Source of the DNA: Homoserinibacter sp. YIM 151385
Lineage (GTDB): Bacteria > Actinomycetota > Actinomycetes > Actinomycetales > Microbacteriaceae
DNA: 64,000 nucleotides
Assembly: GCF_027912415.1 (NCBI RefSeq)
Contig: NZ_CP115175.1
Location: 1,116,001-1,180,000 of the forward strand
Direction of reading: 5' to 3'
How positions within the stretch are numbered: the stretch's first letter is position 1; each line of letters starts with the position of its first letter. The notes under the pieces were generated by a model, which was given only the letters and a program-made list of their open reading frames with translations, was not told the origin of the DNA and did no database searches. Of the stretch, positions 18,245 through 27,923 are shown one piece after another. A program made the translations under genes and the position numbers.

Positions 18245-19735
18245 TCAGAGCTCCCGGTGCGTCCAGCGGGCGCCGAGCAGGGTGCCCGCGACCGGCATGG
18301 CACGCAGCTCCGCGCCCGAGACGGCGAGGGGGTCGGCGTCGAGGATCGCGAGATCCGCCCGGGAACCCGGTTCGAGGACCCCGCCGTGCGTGCTCGCGGC
18401 GAGCGCCGCGCTGCGCTCGAGCGCCTGCTCGGGATGCCACGGCTCGAGGCCGTCCCGGCTCCGGGTCGTCGCCGCCGCGATCGCGATCCACGGGTCGAGC
18501 GGCGCGACGGGTGCGTCCGAGCCGAGCGCCAGCCGCACGCCCGCATCGTGGAGGGCGCGGAAGGCGAAGGAGCGGCCCGTGCGACCCGCCCAGTAGCGGT
18601 CGGCGACCTCCCGGTCGTCCATGGCGTGCTCGGGCTGCACGCTCGCCGTCACGTCGAGCGCCGCGAGGCGCGGCACGTCGGCCTCGGCGATGAGCTGCAC
18701 GTGCTCCATGCGCGCGGTGCCGCGGAGCTCCTCCAGGTCGCCGAGCGCCTCGAGGGCGTCGATCGCGAGGGCGACCGCCGCATCCCCGATCGCGTGGATC
18801 GTCGGCGAGAGGCCGGCCGCGAGGCCGTCGCGTGCGAGGCCCAGGAGGGCGGCCGGCTCGTGCGTCGCGAGGCCCCGGGCCTCCGCGCCCGTGAGCCCGG
18901 GATAGGGGTCGTGGCAGTAGGCGGTGCGGGTATTGAGCGACCCGTCCGTGAAGAGCTTGAAGTTGCCGCCCTCGAGCAGCCCCTCGGAGCCGTCCACGAC
19001 GGCGCCGGTGCGGATGCCGCCGGTGCGCGCTCGCTCCAGGTCGTAGGGGTAGACGGCGGCTCGGACGCGGAGCTCGCGCGTCCCGCCCCGGATGCGGCGG
19101 AGCCAGGTGCCGGCCGCGTCGTCCATCTCGAGGTCGGAGATCCCGACGACGCCGCGCGCTGCGGCCTGCCGCGCCGCCTCGCCGGCCCACGCGTCGAGCC
19201 GCTCGACGGGCACCGCGCTGATGCGGCGGCCGAGGTCGAAGGCGGGCTGCTCGCGGAGCAGCCAGTCGGCGTCCGCCATGCCGAGGAGGTGGAGGGCGGC
19301 GCGGTTCGCCCAGGTGCAGTGCACGTCGCCGCTCACGAGCACGACGGGCGCGCCGATCGCATCCAGGTGGGCGGGCTCCGGCTCGTCGGGCCACAGGCCG
19401 TCGCGGAAGCCGTAGCCGATCAGCGGCTCGCCCGGCGCCGGCGGCGCCGCGACGACCCGCTCGCGCACGAGCCGGGCGACCTCGGCTGCGGAGGCGGCGG
19501 GCGCGACGTCGAGGCGCTGCGCCGTGAGCGCGTGCTGACTGAAGTGCACGTGCTCGTCCCAGAGGCCGGGGGTCACCCAGCGGCCGTCGAGCTCGACGAC
19601 CTCCGCATCCGGCACCTCGAGCTCGGTGCCGACGACGAGGATGCGGCCGTCCTCGAGGAGGAGGTCGAGCGGCTCCCCGCCGTGGTGCTCGAGGCCGTCG
19701 ACGAGCCGCGCGCGCCGCAGGAGCAGTCCGCTCAC
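18245..19735 (-). CDS. Amidohydrolase family protein (YtcJ-like)
   Basis: A 496-residue metal-dependent hydrolase. It has the N-terminal small beta domain (LLLRRARLVDG), the metal-site motif DEHVHFSQHA near residue 60, HAIGDAAV near 315, MEHVQLI near 345 and SDAPVAPLDPW near 405, the usual order in the YtcJ/DUF amidohydrolase_3 group. The substrate is unknown; such enzymes act on amides or cyclic ureas. It starts at a GTG overlapping the TGA of the upstream PaiB-like gene, so the two are coupled. Confidence 0.88.
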   Translation of the reverse strand: MSGLLLRRARLVDGLEHHGGEPLDLLLEDGRILVVGTELEVPDAEVVELDGRWVTPGLWDEHVHFSQHALTAQRLDVAPAASAAEVARLVRERVVAAPPAPGEPLIGYGFRDGLWPDEPEPAHLDAIGAPVVLVSGDVHCTWANRAALHLLGMADADWLLREQPAFDLGRRISAVPVERLDAWAGEAARQAAARGVVGISDLEMDDAAGTWLRRIRGGTRELRVRAAVYPYDLERARTGGIRTGAVVDGSEGLLEGGNFKLFTDGSLNTRTAYCHDPYPGLTGAEARGLATHEPAALLGLARDGLAAGLSPTIHAIGDAAVALAIDALEALGDLEELRGTARMEHVQLIAEADVPRLAALDVTASVQPEHAMDDREVADRYWAGRTGRSFAFRALHDAGVRLALGSDAPVAPLDPWIAIAAATTRSRDGLEPWHPEQALERSAALAASTHGGVLEPGSRADLAILDADPLAVSGAELRAMPVAGTLLGARWTHREL

Positions 19736-20373
19736 TCGGCGCCCTCCGCATCCCGCGGCATCGCCTCGACCCGCGTCATCTCCTCGGCGAGCCCCGGCTG
19801 CGCGTAGGGGCCCTCGCCTCGGAGCTCGGCCATGATGCGCTCGCGCACCTCCGCGGTCTTGTTCTGGCTGAGCTTGAGGCGCGCGTCGAAGCGCGTGACG
19901 CGGAGGCGGAGGCCGACCGTGCCCTTCGCGATGCGCGCCGAGTACACCGGGTCGATCTCGAGGGAGACCGGCTCCGGCATCCGCGACTCGAAGTGGTCGA
20001 CGAGCTCGCCGAGCACGCGCAGGTTCTCCTCCGCGGAGAGGATCTCGGGGGTGCCGTAGAGGTGCGCGGTCACGTGGTTCCAGGTGGGGATGAAGTCGTT
20101 CGGCTCGGTGTACCAGTTCGGCGAGATGTAGCCGTGCGGCCCCTGGATGACGACCAGGATCTCGTGCCGACCGAGCTCGTGGAGCTGCTCGTCGGGGCGC
20201 CCGACGTGGCTGACGATCGAGATGCCCGTCTCGTCCTCCTCGAGCACGACCGGGTAGTGGGAGGCGACGAGGCCCGTCGAGGTGTGCGACACGATCGTCG
20301 CCCACGGGTTCTCGCGGATGAGGCGCTTCACCTCCTCGGGGTCCTCGAGCAGGTAGTGCGGCGTCTGTCGCAT
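19732..20373 (-). CDS. FMN-binding negative transcriptional regulator, PaiB family
   Basis: A 213-residue protein. Family motifs: MRQTPHYLLEDPEEV at the N-terminus, NPWATIV, LVASHYPVV, a split-barrel FMN-binding core, GPHGYISPNWY and the C-terminal KLSQNKT. PaiB of Bacillus represses sporulation and degradative enzymes; members elsewhere are mostly uncharacterised. The start at ATG 20373 has a GAGAGGGG ribosome binding site; the longer frame upstream runs into the Fpg/Nei gene. It overlaps the amidohydrolase start. Confidence 0.9.
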   Translation of the reverse strand: MRQTPHYLLEDPEEVKRLIRENPWATIVSHTSTGLVASHYPVVLEEDETGISIVSHVGRPDEQLHELGRHEILVVIQGPHGYISPNWYTEPNDFIPTWNHVTAHLYGTPEILSAEENLRVLGELVDHFESRMPEPVSLEIDPVYSARIAKGTVGLRLRVTRFDARLKLSQNKTAEVRERIMAELRGEGPYAQPGLAEEMTRVEAMPRDAEGAE

Positions 20374-20384
20374 GGTCGCCCCTC

Positions 20385-21335
20385 TCAGGCCTGATCCGTC
20401 GGGCACCAGTACAGCTTGCGGCCGGCGAGCTCCTGCATCGCGATGTGCGTGCCGCAGACCCGGCACGGCAGGCCGGTGCGGTGATACACCCAGTGCCGGT
20501 CGTCACGGCTCGCGATGGCACGCCGTCGGGCCTCGCCGCGGAGGCCGTCCATCGTGAGCATGATGCCGGTGTCGATGCCGATCCGGAGCAGCTTCGCCCA
20601 GTCCCGCCACATCCCCGCGACGACCTCCGGCGGCACCTCGCGGCCCGGGGTGAAGGGGCTCTGGCGGGCGCGGAACAGGATCTCGGCCCGGTAGACGTTG
20701 CCGATCCCGCTCACGACGCTCTGGTCCATGAGGAGGAGGCCGATGGGCGTCGGCTTGCGGGCGACGACCTCGAGGAAGCGCCGCTCGCCGCGTGCCGTGC
20801 CGTCGACGAGCGGGTCCGGGCCGAGCTTCGCGATCACGGCCTGCACCTCCTCGGCGGTCAGGACCTCGCAGGCGGTGGGCCCGCGGAGGTCGGCGACGGC
20901 GTGGGGCGCGAGGATCCGGCAGCGGACCTGGCCGACGGGCTCGGGCGGGAACCCCTCGATCGCAGGTCCCAGGCGGTCGGCCTCCGACATGCGGAGGCGC
21001 CGCGGCGCGCCGATCGAGGCGAGCGAGTCCTGGTGGTCGATCGCGGCGCCGTCGTCGGGCCGGGTCGTCTCGCCGAGGGCGGTCGGCTGGACCGTGATGT
21101 CGCCGGCGAAGTCCCAGGCGCCGTACATGCCGAGATGCACCCGCAGCCAGAGTCCGTGGTCGAACTCCATGAACATCTGCTTGCCGACCGCGCGCACCTG
21201 CGTGATCGTCCGACCGTCGATCTGGGCGGCGTCGCGCGCGAAGCGGCCCTGCGGCGAGCTGACCCGAACGGTCGAGCCCTCGAAGTGCGCGCGGAACTGG
21301 CGCGCGATCCGGTGGACGGAGTGACCCTCGGGCAC
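20385..21335 (-). CDS. Formamidopyrimidine-DNA glycosylase / endonuclease VIII family
   Basis: A 316-residue base-excision repair enzyme. It starts with GTG then PEGHSVHR; the Pro after the removed initiator Met is the catalytic nucleophile and Glu is also catalytic, as in Nei. The H2TH region includes GIGNVYRAEILFRA. A C-terminal zinc finger follows with Cys residues in PCRVCGTHI and LYWCPTDQA; the second zinc-finger half has a single Cys. It resembles mycobacterial Nei more than MutM, and lesion preference cannot be read off. It starts five bases after rpiB, in the same direction. Confidence 0.9.
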   Translation of the reverse strand: MPEGHSVHRIARQFRAHFEGSTVRVSSPQGRFARDAAQIDGRTITQVRAVGKQMFMEFDHGLWLRVHLGMYGAWDFAGDITVQPTALGETTRPDDGAAIDHQDSLASIGAPRRLRMSEADRLGPAIEGFPPEPVGQVRCRILAPHAVADLRGPTACEVLTAEEVQAVIAKLGPDPLVDGTARGERRFLEVVARKPTPIGLLLMDQSVVSGIGNVYRAEILFRARQSPFTPGREVPPEVVAGMWRDWAKLLRIGIDTGIMLTMDGLRGEARRRAIASRDDRHWVYHRTGLPCRVCGTHIAMQELAGRKLYWCPTDQA

Positions 21336-21340
21336 GGGGG

Positions 21341-21832
21341 CTAGGCGCCGAGGACGTCGTGGCCGGCGATCGCACCCGTCGTCTCGTACTCGCCGAGCTG
21401 GGCGATGCGGCGCGCGTGGCGCTCCTCGCCCGAGAAGGGGGTGCGGATGAAGGTGTCGACGAAGGCGATCGCCTCGGCGGCGGTGTGCTGGCGGGCGCCG
21501 ATCGAGATGACGTTCGCGTCGTTGTGCTCGCGGGCGAGCTCGGCCGTCGCGGTGCTCCAGACGAGGGCGGCGCGGCATCCCTCGACCTTGTTCGCGGCGA
21601 TCTGCTCGCCGTTGCCGGAGCCGCCGAACACGAGCCCGAGCGCCTCGACCCCCGCGCGCTGGTCGGCGACGGTCGCGAGCGCCGCGTTCACGCAGAAGGA
21701 GGGGTAGTCGTCGAGCGGGTCGTAGCTCGTCGGTCCGTGGTCGACGACCTCGTGACCCCGGTCGCGGAGGTGCTGCTGCAGCTCCCGGCTGAAGTCGAGT
21801 CCGGCGTGGTCGGTCGCGATGTGGATGCGCAC
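21341..21832 (-). CDS. rpiB: Ribose-5-phosphate isomerase B
   Basis: A 163-residue sugar isomerase linking ribulose-5-P and ribose-5-P in the pentose phosphate pathway. It has the N-terminal ATDHAG motif and GGSGNGEQIAANKVEG. Like mycobacterial RpiB it lacks the catalytic Cys of the E. coli enzyme and should use the Glu of NGEQ as base. It starts with GTG; the -10 box TAGACT (21839-21844) ends six bases before it and its TAG is the stop codon of the upstream gene, so the transcript is probably leaderless. Confidence 0.95.
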   Translation of the reverse strand: MRIHIATDHAGLDFSRELQQHLRDRGHEVVDHGPTSYDPLDDYPSFCVNAALATVADQRAGVEALGLVFGGSGNGEQIAANKVEGCRAALVWSTATAELAREHNDANVISIGARQHTAAEAIAFVDTFIRTPFSGEERHARRIAQLGEYETTGAIAGHDVLGA

Positions 21833-21838
21833 GCGGCA

Positions 21839-21844
21839 AGTCTA
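21839..21844 (-). promoter_or_regulatory. rpiB promoter -10 box fused to an upstream stop codon
   Basis: TAGACT on the minus strand. Its first three bases are the TAG stop of the DUF2332 gene and it ends six bases before the rpiB GTG. Confidence 0.6.
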
Positions 21845-22831
21845 GGGTCGGCCCAGCCAGCGGAGCGCGCGGCCGTGCGGCTGCGTCTCGGCGAGCTGCT
21901 CGCCCTCGAGCGCCAGCACGAAATCGGACGGCCGGTCGAGTGCGGCCGGGTGCGGTCGGATGCCGGGCACGACGCCTCGCCCCTCGTTCGAGATCCAGCG
22001 CGCGGGCAGGTCCCGCATGAGCTCGGCGAAGCGCTCCCGCGCCGGGGCCGGCAGGTAGGCGATGACGGCGGTGTGGACGACGACGGGCGTCACGCCGGCC
22101 GGCACCTCGGCGAGGACCTCCGGCAGGCGCACGAGCAGGTCGCCGGGGACGATGCGCGGAGGCTCGGCCGCCGCGAGCGAGAGCGCCGCGCGCAGCCGCC
22201 GTCGCCGGTCCTCGTGCTCCGGCCAGATGAGCGCCTCGAGCCAGGCGGCGTCTCCCCCGTCGCGGGGGTCGAGGGGGTTGAGGTCGATGCCGGCACGCCA
22301 CACCACCTCCGGCATCCGCAGCTCCGGCTCGCCCTCGAGCGTGCAGTCGAGGACGACCGGGCTGGGCCCGCCGGCGGGGTCGAGGGATGCGCGGACCGAG
22401 CCCGCCGCGTCGCGATAGCGATACGAGTAGCGGTCGGGCAGCAGACAGAGGCCCGCGGCCGCCCCGACCTCGATGAGGGCGATCGGGCCCTCGACGAGCG
22501 AGAGCGCCGGCAGCAGGAGCGCGCAGCGCGCGGCCTCGTTGGTCTGAGTCGATCGGGAGACGGCGGTCGCCGAGATCGCCGACCATCGTCCGAGGAGGGT
22601 CTCGCGGAACGCCGGCCACGCACCCGAGGCGCCCTGCAGGCGCGCGGCGGCGAGGACGAGATTGGGCTGCCGGGACGCCTCGGGAAGCCCGCCGATGAGC
22701 TCGAGCGCCTCCGCATCCCCCGCGATCCCCGACGCCCAGGCCTCCATGGCGGGCGACAGGCCGGCCGCCTCCACCTCGGCGAAGACGCGGTAGCGCTCGG
22801 CGGTGGAGCGGTGCGAGTCGGTCGGCCGCAT
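21842..22831 (-). CDS. DUF2332 family protein
   Basis: A 329-residue protein of the uncharacterised DUF2332 family, with an N-terminal helical part (STAERYRVFAEVEAAG), ALIEVGAAAGLCL near residue 115, GIDLNPLDP near 180 and VVVHTAVIAYLP near 255. The Rossmann-like GAAAG stretch hints at a methyltransferase-type fold, which is inference. A -10 box TATCGT at 22838-22843 ends six bases before the ATG, so it is predicted leaderless and the start is supported. Divergent from pepN. Confidence 0.85.
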   Translation of the reverse strand: MRPTDSHRSTAERYRVFAEVEAAGLSPAMEAWASGIAGDAEALELIGGLPEASRQPNLVLAAARLQGASGAWPAFRETLLGRWSAISATAVSRSTQTNEAARCALLLPALSLVEGPIALIEVGAAAGLCLLPDRYSYRYRDAAGSVRASLDPAGGPSPVVLDCTLEGEPELRMPEVVWRAGIDLNPLDPRDGGDAAWLEALIWPEHEDRRRRLRAALSLAAAEPPRIVPGDLLVRLPEVLAEVPAGVTPVVVHTAVIAYLPAPARERFAELMRDLPARWISNEGRGVVPGIRPHPAALDRPSDFVLALEGEQLAETQPHGRALRWLGRP

Positions 22832-22872
22832 GCCGTCACGATACGCGCCCGCGAGCCTCCCGGCCTCGGGGC

Positions 22873-22878
22873 TAGAGT
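22873..22878 (+). promoter_or_regulatory. pepN promoter -10 box
   Basis: TAGAGT, giving a predicted leader of about 46 nt that carries the GAAGGAG ribosome binding site. Confidence 0.5.
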
Positions 22879-22930
22879 CGTCAGCGGACACGATCCGCAC
22901 CCCCGCGAACGCCGACGAAGGAGAATCCGC

Positions 22931-25474
22931 GTGCCTGGAGAGAACCTCACCCGCATCGAGGCCCAGGAGCGCGCGGCGCTCCTCGAGGTCGAGTCCTACG
23001 ACGTGGCCCTCGACCTGACGAGCGGCACGGAGACCTTCCGCTCCACGACGACCGTGCGGTTCCGCGCGAGCGGCGGCACGAAGACCTTCATCGACGCCAT
23101 CACCCGCACCGTGCACTCGGTCACGCTCAACGGGCGCGAGCTCGACGTCGCCGTCGTGAGCGACGGGGTCCGCATCCAGCTCGAGGGGCTCGAGGAGTCG
23201 AACGAGCTGGTCGTCGACGCCGACATGGTCTACACGAACTCGGGCGAGGGCCTCCACCGCTTCGTCGACCCGGTCGACCAGGAGGTGTACCTCTACACGC
23301 AGTTCGAGGTGCCCGACTCGCGCCGCATGTACGCGGTCTTCGAGCAGCCCGACCTCAAGGCCGCCTTCACCTTCCACGTGACCGCGCCCGCGAACTGGGC
23401 GGTCGTCTCCAACTCGCCGACGCCCGAGCCCGTGCAGGACACCTGGGGCAAGGCGACCTGGCACTTCGCGCCGACCCCGCGCATCTCGAGCTACATCACG
23501 GCGCTCGTCGCGGGTCCGTACCAGGCGGTGCGCGACGAGCTCGTCTCCTCGAGCGGCCGCACGATCCCGCTCGGCGTCTTCGCCCGGAAGTCGCTCTTCG
23601 AGCACCTCGACTCGGACTACATCTTCGAGAAGACGAAGCAGGGCTTCGCCTACTTCGAGGAGAAGTTCGGCGTCGCCTACCCCTTCGAGAAGTACGACCA
23701 GCTCTTCGTGCCCGAGTTCAACGCGGGCGCCATGGAGAACGCGGGCGCGGTCACCTTCACCGAGACCTACGTCTTCCGCTCGAAGGTCACCGACGCGATC
23801 AAGGAGCGCCGCGTCGTCACCATCCTCCACGAGCTCGCCCACATGTGGTTCGGCGACCTCGTGACCATGAAGTGGTGGAACGACCTCTGGCTCAACGAGT
23901 CCTTCGCGGAGTGGGCGTCGACGATCGCGACCGCCGAGGCGACCGAGTGGACGGAGGCCTGGGCGACGTTCCAGGCGATGGAGAAGAGCTGGGCGTACAA
24001 GCAGGACCAGCTCCCCTCGACGCACCCGGTCGTGGCGACCATCAACGACCTCGAGGACGTGCAGGTCAACTTCGACGGCATCACCTACGCCAAGGGCGGC
24101 TCGGTCCTCAAGCAGCTGGCCGCCTGGGTCGGGATCGACGCCTTCTTCGCGGGCGTCGGCGCGTACTTCCAGAAGCACCAGTTCCAGAACACGGAGCTGC
24201 AGGACCTGCTCGTGGAGCTCGAGACGACGAGCGGCCGCCAGCTCGACGACTGGAGCGCGAAGTGGCTCGAGACGGCGGGCGTCAACACGCTCCGCCCCGA
24301 GATCTCGGTCGACGACTCGGGTGTCATCACGGGCTTCGCGATCGCGCAGTCGGCCGCCCCCGACTACCCGACGATCCGACCGCATCGCCTCGCGGTCGGC
24401 TTCTACTCCCTCGAGGACGGCCGTCTCGCGCGCACGCACCGCGTCGAGCTCGACGTCGACGGCGTCCGCACCGAGGTGCCCGAGCTCGTCGGGCTCGCCC
24501 GCCCCGACCTCGTGCTCCTCAACGACGACGACCTCGCGTACGCGAAGATCCGCCTCGACGAGGACTCGCTCGCCGTCGCGATCGAGCACCTCGCCGCGAT
24601 CGAGGACCCGCTGGCCCGGGCGCTCGTGTGGGGCTCCGTGTGGGATGCGACGCGGGATGCCGAGACGGCGCCGCGGGACTACGTGCGCCTCGTGCTCGGC
24701 AACATCGCGACCGAGACCGAGTCGACGACGATCCGCACGACGCTCTCGCAGCTGCTGCTCGTCGCCCGGACCTACGTCGACCCGTCGGTCCGCGCCGAGA
24801 CCATCGCCGAGGTCGGGGATGCGCTCTGGCGCCTCGGCCGGGATGCGGCGGCCGGCAGCGACGCGCAGTTCCAGTTCGTGAAGTTCTTCGCGAACGCCGC
24901 CTCGACGACCGAGCACGCGGCGACCGTCTCCGGTCTCCTCGACGGCTCGATCGCGCTCGAGGGCCTCGAGATCGACACCGACCTCTCGTGGGAGCTCCTC
25001 GAGGCGCTCGTGCTCACGGGCGACGCCGGCGAGCTCGAGATCGCCCAGTCGCTCTCGGGCGACAACACCTCGAACGGCCAGCAGGCTGCGGCGCGCGCCC
25101 GCGCGACGATCGCGACCGCCGAGGGCAAGCGCGCGGCCCTGGATGCGGCGACGACCGACACGACGATCCCGAACGTGATCCTGCGGATGATGGGCATGGG
25201 CTACCAGCACGTCAACGACCCGGCCGCGCTCGAGGCGCTCGTCGAGCCGTACTTCGCCGCGCTCGAGACGGTGTGGAAGGAGCGCAGCTACCAGATCGCG
25301 AACTACATCGTGATGGGCTTCTACCCCGCGCCGCTCGCCTCGCCGTCCCTCGTCGACGCGACGCGCGCCTGGCTGGATGCCAACCCCGGCATCCCGGCGC
25401 TGCGCCGCCTCGTCTCGGAGAACCTCGCGGGCGTCGAGCGCGCCCTCGCCGCCCAGGCGCGCGACCGCGCGTAA
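22931..25474 (+). CDS. pepN: Aminopeptidase N (M1 family zinc peptidase)
   Basis: An 847-residue cytosolic aminopeptidase removing N-terminal residues from peptides. The exopeptidase motif GAMENAG is near residue 270; the zinc motif HELAHMWFG with the downstream NESFAEW Glu is near 305-330. The C-terminal ERAP1-like helical domain spans about 520-847. Length and order match actinobacterial PepN. It starts at a GTG 8 bases after GAAGGAG. Every GAT Asp codon I found in this gene stands in the context G-GAT-GC (see the GGATGC finding). Confidence 0.96.
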   Translation: MPGENLTRIEAQERAALLEVESYDVALDLTSGTETFRSTTTVRFRASGGTKTFIDAITRTVHSVTLNGRELDVAVVSDGVRIQLEGLEESNELVVDADMVYTNSGEGLHRFVDPVDQEVYLYTQFEVPDSRRMYAVFEQPDLKAAFTFHVTAPANWAVVSNSPTPEPVQDTWGKATWHFAPTPRISSYITALVAGPYQAVRDELVSSSGRTIPLGVFARKSLFEHLDSDYIFEKTKQGFAYFEEKFGVAYPFEKYDQLFVPEFNAGAMENAGAVTFTETYVFRSKVTDAIKERRVVTILHELAHMWFGDLVTMKWWNDLWLNESFAEWASTIATAEATEWTEAWATFQAMEKSWAYKQDQLPSTHPVVATINDLEDVQVNFDGITYAKGGSVLKQLAAWVGIDAFFAGVGAYFQKHQFQNTELQDLLVELETTSGRQLDDWSAKWLETAGVNTLRPEISVDDSGVITGFAIAQSAAPDYPTIRPHRLAVGFYSLEDGRLARTHRVELDVDGVRTEVPELVGLARPDLVLLNDDDLAYAKIRLDEDSLAVAIEHLAAIEDPLARALVWGSVWDATRDAETAPRDYVRLVLGNIATETESTTIRTTLSQLLLVARTYVDPSVRAETIAEVGDALWRLGRDAAAGSDAQFQFVKFFANAASTTEHAATVSGLLDGSIALEGLEIDTDLSWELLEALVLTGDAGELEIAQSLSGDNTSNGQQAAARARATIATAEGKRAALDAATTDTTIPNVILRMMGMGYQHVNDPAALEALVEPYFAALETVWKERSYQIANYIVMGFYPAPLASPSLVDATRAWLDANPGIPALRRLVSENLAGVERALAAQARDRA

Positions 25475-25503
25475 CCGCACCTCGGCGCTCCAGCGCCGGC
25501 GTC

Positions 25504-25529
25504 GCCGCCCCGGATCCGTCCGGGGCGGC
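25504..25529. terminator. Hairpin terminator after pepN
   Basis: An 11-bp perfect stem (GCCGCCCCGGA with its complement) around a TCCG loop, between pepN and the convergent membrane protein gene. Confidence 0.8.
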
Positions 25530-25552
25530 CAGCGCCTTCCGGTGCCGGGTCG

Positions 25553-26413
25553 TCAGCCCGCGCCGATGATCGACGCCGCGATCGCGAGCGGCGCGAGGAG
25601 TGCCGGCTCCGCGACCGCGGTGCCGATCGCGGCGCTGCGGCTCCCCTCGACCGCGCGGATGCCGCCGCCGGTGCGGACGACGATGCGGATCACGACGGCC
25701 GGAATCGCGAGCACGGGTGCCGTCAGCGCCACGACGACGAGCAGGGCGGCACTCACGGCGGTCGCCACGTGTCCGAGCACCAGCGGCGCGATGACGCCGC
25801 CGCGCAGCGTGAGGAATGCGGGGACCGCCCAGATCTGCCGCGCCGACAGCGGAAGAACGGGATGCGGCTTCCCGAACAAGTCCGCCAGGGCGACGTCGGG
25901 GACGACGAGCACCAGCATCGAGAGCATCGCGCCCGCGAGCGCGCCCGCCATAAGACCCGGCGACGGCGTCAGGGTCAGCATCAGACCCACGACCGCGGCG
26001 CTGTGCAGCACGACGACGATCGGCTCCGAGCGGGCGACGATCCGGCGTGGCGTGGCTGAGGCGACGGCGCGAGCCATGATCTGCGTCGCGATGAACACGA
26101 CGAGCGGCGGAACGAGCTGCGCGAGGAACCCTCCTGCCACTGCGAGATAGTCGACCCGCTCATCTGCGATGAGCTGCGCCGGGATGCTCCATCCGGCGAA
26201 CACGAGGAACGCCGCTCCCGCCGCGATCCCGGTCACGAGCACGGACAGCCGACGCCGGGTCACCCTGAGCGCCGCGAGGTCGAAGCCGAACACGGCGGCC
26301 CGCGCCGCCGCATCCGGCGCCTCGGCGCTCCGGCGCAGCAGCTCCTCGTCGGAGATGCCGTCGATCGGGCTCGACGGCGGCATCGCGGGCGGCTCGTTCG
26401 CGGGCGTCACCAT
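25553..26413 (-). CDS. Hypothetical multi-pass membrane protein
   Basis: A 286-residue protein: a soluble N-terminus of about 50 residues ([19 protein letters not shown]), then about seven hydrophobic segments to the C-terminus. No family recognised. The start is taken at ATG 26413; an upstream in-frame start would add 27 residues and cross the promoter region of the divergent MscS gene. Base use is like its neighbours. Confidence 0.65.
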   Translation of the reverse strand: MVTPANEPPAMPPSSPIDGISDEELLRRSAEAPDAAARAAVFGFDLAALRVTRRRLSVLVTGIAAGAAFLVFAGWSIPAQLIADERVDYLAVAGGFLAQLVPPLVVFIATQIMARAVASATPRRIVARSEPIVVVLHSAAVVGLMLTLTPSPGLMAGALAGAMLSMLVLVVPDVALADLFGKPHPVLPLSARQIWAVPAFLTLRGGVIAPLVLGHVATAVSAALLVVVALTAPVLAIPAVVIRIVVRTGGGIRAVEGSRSAAIGTAVAEPALLAPLAIAASIIGAG

Positions 26414-26494
26414 CCGAGCATGCCGGTTCCGCCCAGGCTCTCTCGACCCCGCATCCAGGTGCCGACGGCGGCCGCTGGCTACGCTGGGCGGCAT

Positions 26495-27490
26495 ATGGAT
26501 ATTCCCTGGGATGCGATCTGGGCCTTCCTGCTCGACAAGCCGCTGAAGGTCGCCGTCATCGTCATCGTCGCCGTGCTCGTGCGGGTGGCGCTGACCTTCG
26601 TGATCCGGCGCACCGTCGACCGGGTCGTGTCGGGGGTGAAGAAGAAGCAGAACGTCGAGGACACGCAGCAGCTGCTCTCGTCCCCGCTCGCCGCCGTCCG
26701 CACGGTGCAGCGCACGAGGACCCTCGGCACCGTCCTCAGCAACCTCGTGACCGCGATCGTCGCCATCGTCTCGGTCATCCTCGTCGTCACGACGGTCGAC
26801 GCGAGCGCCGCGGGCGCCTTCTCGCTCATCACGGCGGCGCTCGGCGCCGGCCTCGGCTTCGGCGCGCAGAACATCGTCAAGGACATCCTCAACGGCCTCT
26901 TCATCGTCATCGAGGATCAGCTCGGCGTGGGGGATGTCGTGGACACCGGATTCGCGACCGGCGTCGTCGAGTCGGTCGGCATCCGCGTCACCCAGGTCCG
27001 CGACGTCAACGGCACCCTCTGGTACGTCCGCAACGGCGAGATGCTCCGCGTCGGCAACCTCTCGCAGGGCTGGTCGCGCGTCATCCTCGATATGGCGATC
27101 CCCTACGAGGAGGACGTCGACGCGGTCGAGGCCCGCCTGCTCGCGACCGCGGTCGAGATGCAGCAGGAGCCGAAGTGGAAGCGGCTGTTCCTCGAGAAGC
27201 CGGAGATCTGGGGCATCGAGTCCATCTCCTCGGAGGCGGTCGTGGTGCGCCTCGTCGCGAAGACCCGCTCCGGCTCGAAGGACGACGTGGCGCGCGAGCT
27301 GCGCGGACGGCTCAAGCGCACCCTCGACGAGCTCGAGGTCCGCACGCCGGCGCTCAGCACGATCACGCTGCAGGGCATCGAGGGCGCGGCCTCCGTGCGC
27401 GGCGCCCGCCCGCCGAAGACGGCCCCGCTCCCGACGCAGCCCGCCGCAGAGCAGCCCGCCGCGAAGAAGCCGCCGAGGAGCAGCGACTGA
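26495..27490 (+). CDS. MscS-family mechanosensitive ion channel
   Basis: A 331-residue channel that should open under membrane tension to release solutes after hypo-osmotic shock. Membrane segments lie at about 17-35, 75-97 and the pore helix near 105-130 ([17 protein letters not shown], with the Gly/Ala packing of MscS TM3). The beta domain ([17 protein letters not shown]) and C-terminal alpha/beta domain follow, with a Pro/Ala/Lys-rich tail. A TACGCT -10 box at 26480-26485 lies nine bases before the ATG. Its TGA overlaps the ATG of the haemoglobin gene. Confidence 0.92.
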   Translation: MDIPWDAIWAFLLDKPLKVAVIVIVAVLVRVALTFVIRRTVDRVVSGVKKKQNVEDTQQLLSSPLAAVRTVQRTRTLGTVLSNLVTAIVAIVSVILVVTTVDASAAGAFSLITAALGAGLGFGAQNIVKDILNGLFIVIEDQLGVGDVVDTGFATGVVESVGIRVTQVRDVNGTLWYVRNGEMLRVGNLSQGWSRVILDMAIPYEEDVDAVEARLLATAVEMQQEPKWKRLFLEKPEIWGIESISSEAVVVRLVAKTRSGSKDDVARELRGRLKRTLDELEVRTPALSTITLQGIEGAASVRGARPPKTAPLPTQPAAEQPAAKKPPRSSD

Positions 27491-27918
27491 TGGCCGAGGA
27501 CTCCCTGCAGCTGCGGATGGGCCAGGGCGGCGAGCACGTCGGCGGCAGCTTCTACGAGCAGGTCGGCGGCCGCGTGACCTTCGAGCGGCTCGTGCGCCGC
27601 TTCTACGAGGGCGTCGCCGAGGACGAGGTCCTGAAGCCGATGTACCCGGAGGACGACATGGAGGGCGCGATCGAGCGCCTCACCGGCTTCCTCGAGCAGT
27701 ACTGGGGCGGCCCCGGCACCTACAGCGAGCAGCGCGGTCACCCGCGCCTGCGGATGCGGCACGTGCCGTTCAAGGTCAATCCGGATGCGCGCGACCGCTG
27801 GCTGCGGCACATGCGCACGGCGGTCGACGAGCTGGGTCTCTCCCCGATGCACGAGGCGACGCTCTGGGCCTACCTCGAGCGCGCGGCCTTTGCGATGGTG
27901 AACACCTTCGAGGAGTGA
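27490..27918 (+). CDS. glbO: Truncated haemoglobin, group II (GlbO type)
   Basis: A 142-residue 2-on-2 globin. Group II landmarks: [42 protein letters not shown] and the proximal His in [10 protein letters not shown]; Trp in the G helix (LWAYLE). Such globins bind oxygen and may detoxify NO or peroxide. The ATG overlaps the MscS stop (TGATG), so the two are coupled. A link between mechanosensitive channel and globin expression is not obvious; the arrangement may simply be operon packing. Confidence 0.94.
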   Translation: MAEDSLQLRMGQGGEHVGGSFYEQVGGRVTFERLVRRFYEGVAEDEVLKPMYPEDDMEGAIERLTGFLEQYWGGPGTYSEQRGHPRLRMRHVPFKVNPDARDRWLRHMRTAVDELGLSPMHEATLWAYLERAAFAMVNTFEE

Positions 27919-27923
27919 GCGCT

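Noticed and set aside
21341-21832. RpiB lacking the catalytic cysteine, at first taken as inactivated
   Set aside because: Mycobacterial-type RpiB naturally lacks it and keeps the Glu in NGEQ, present here.
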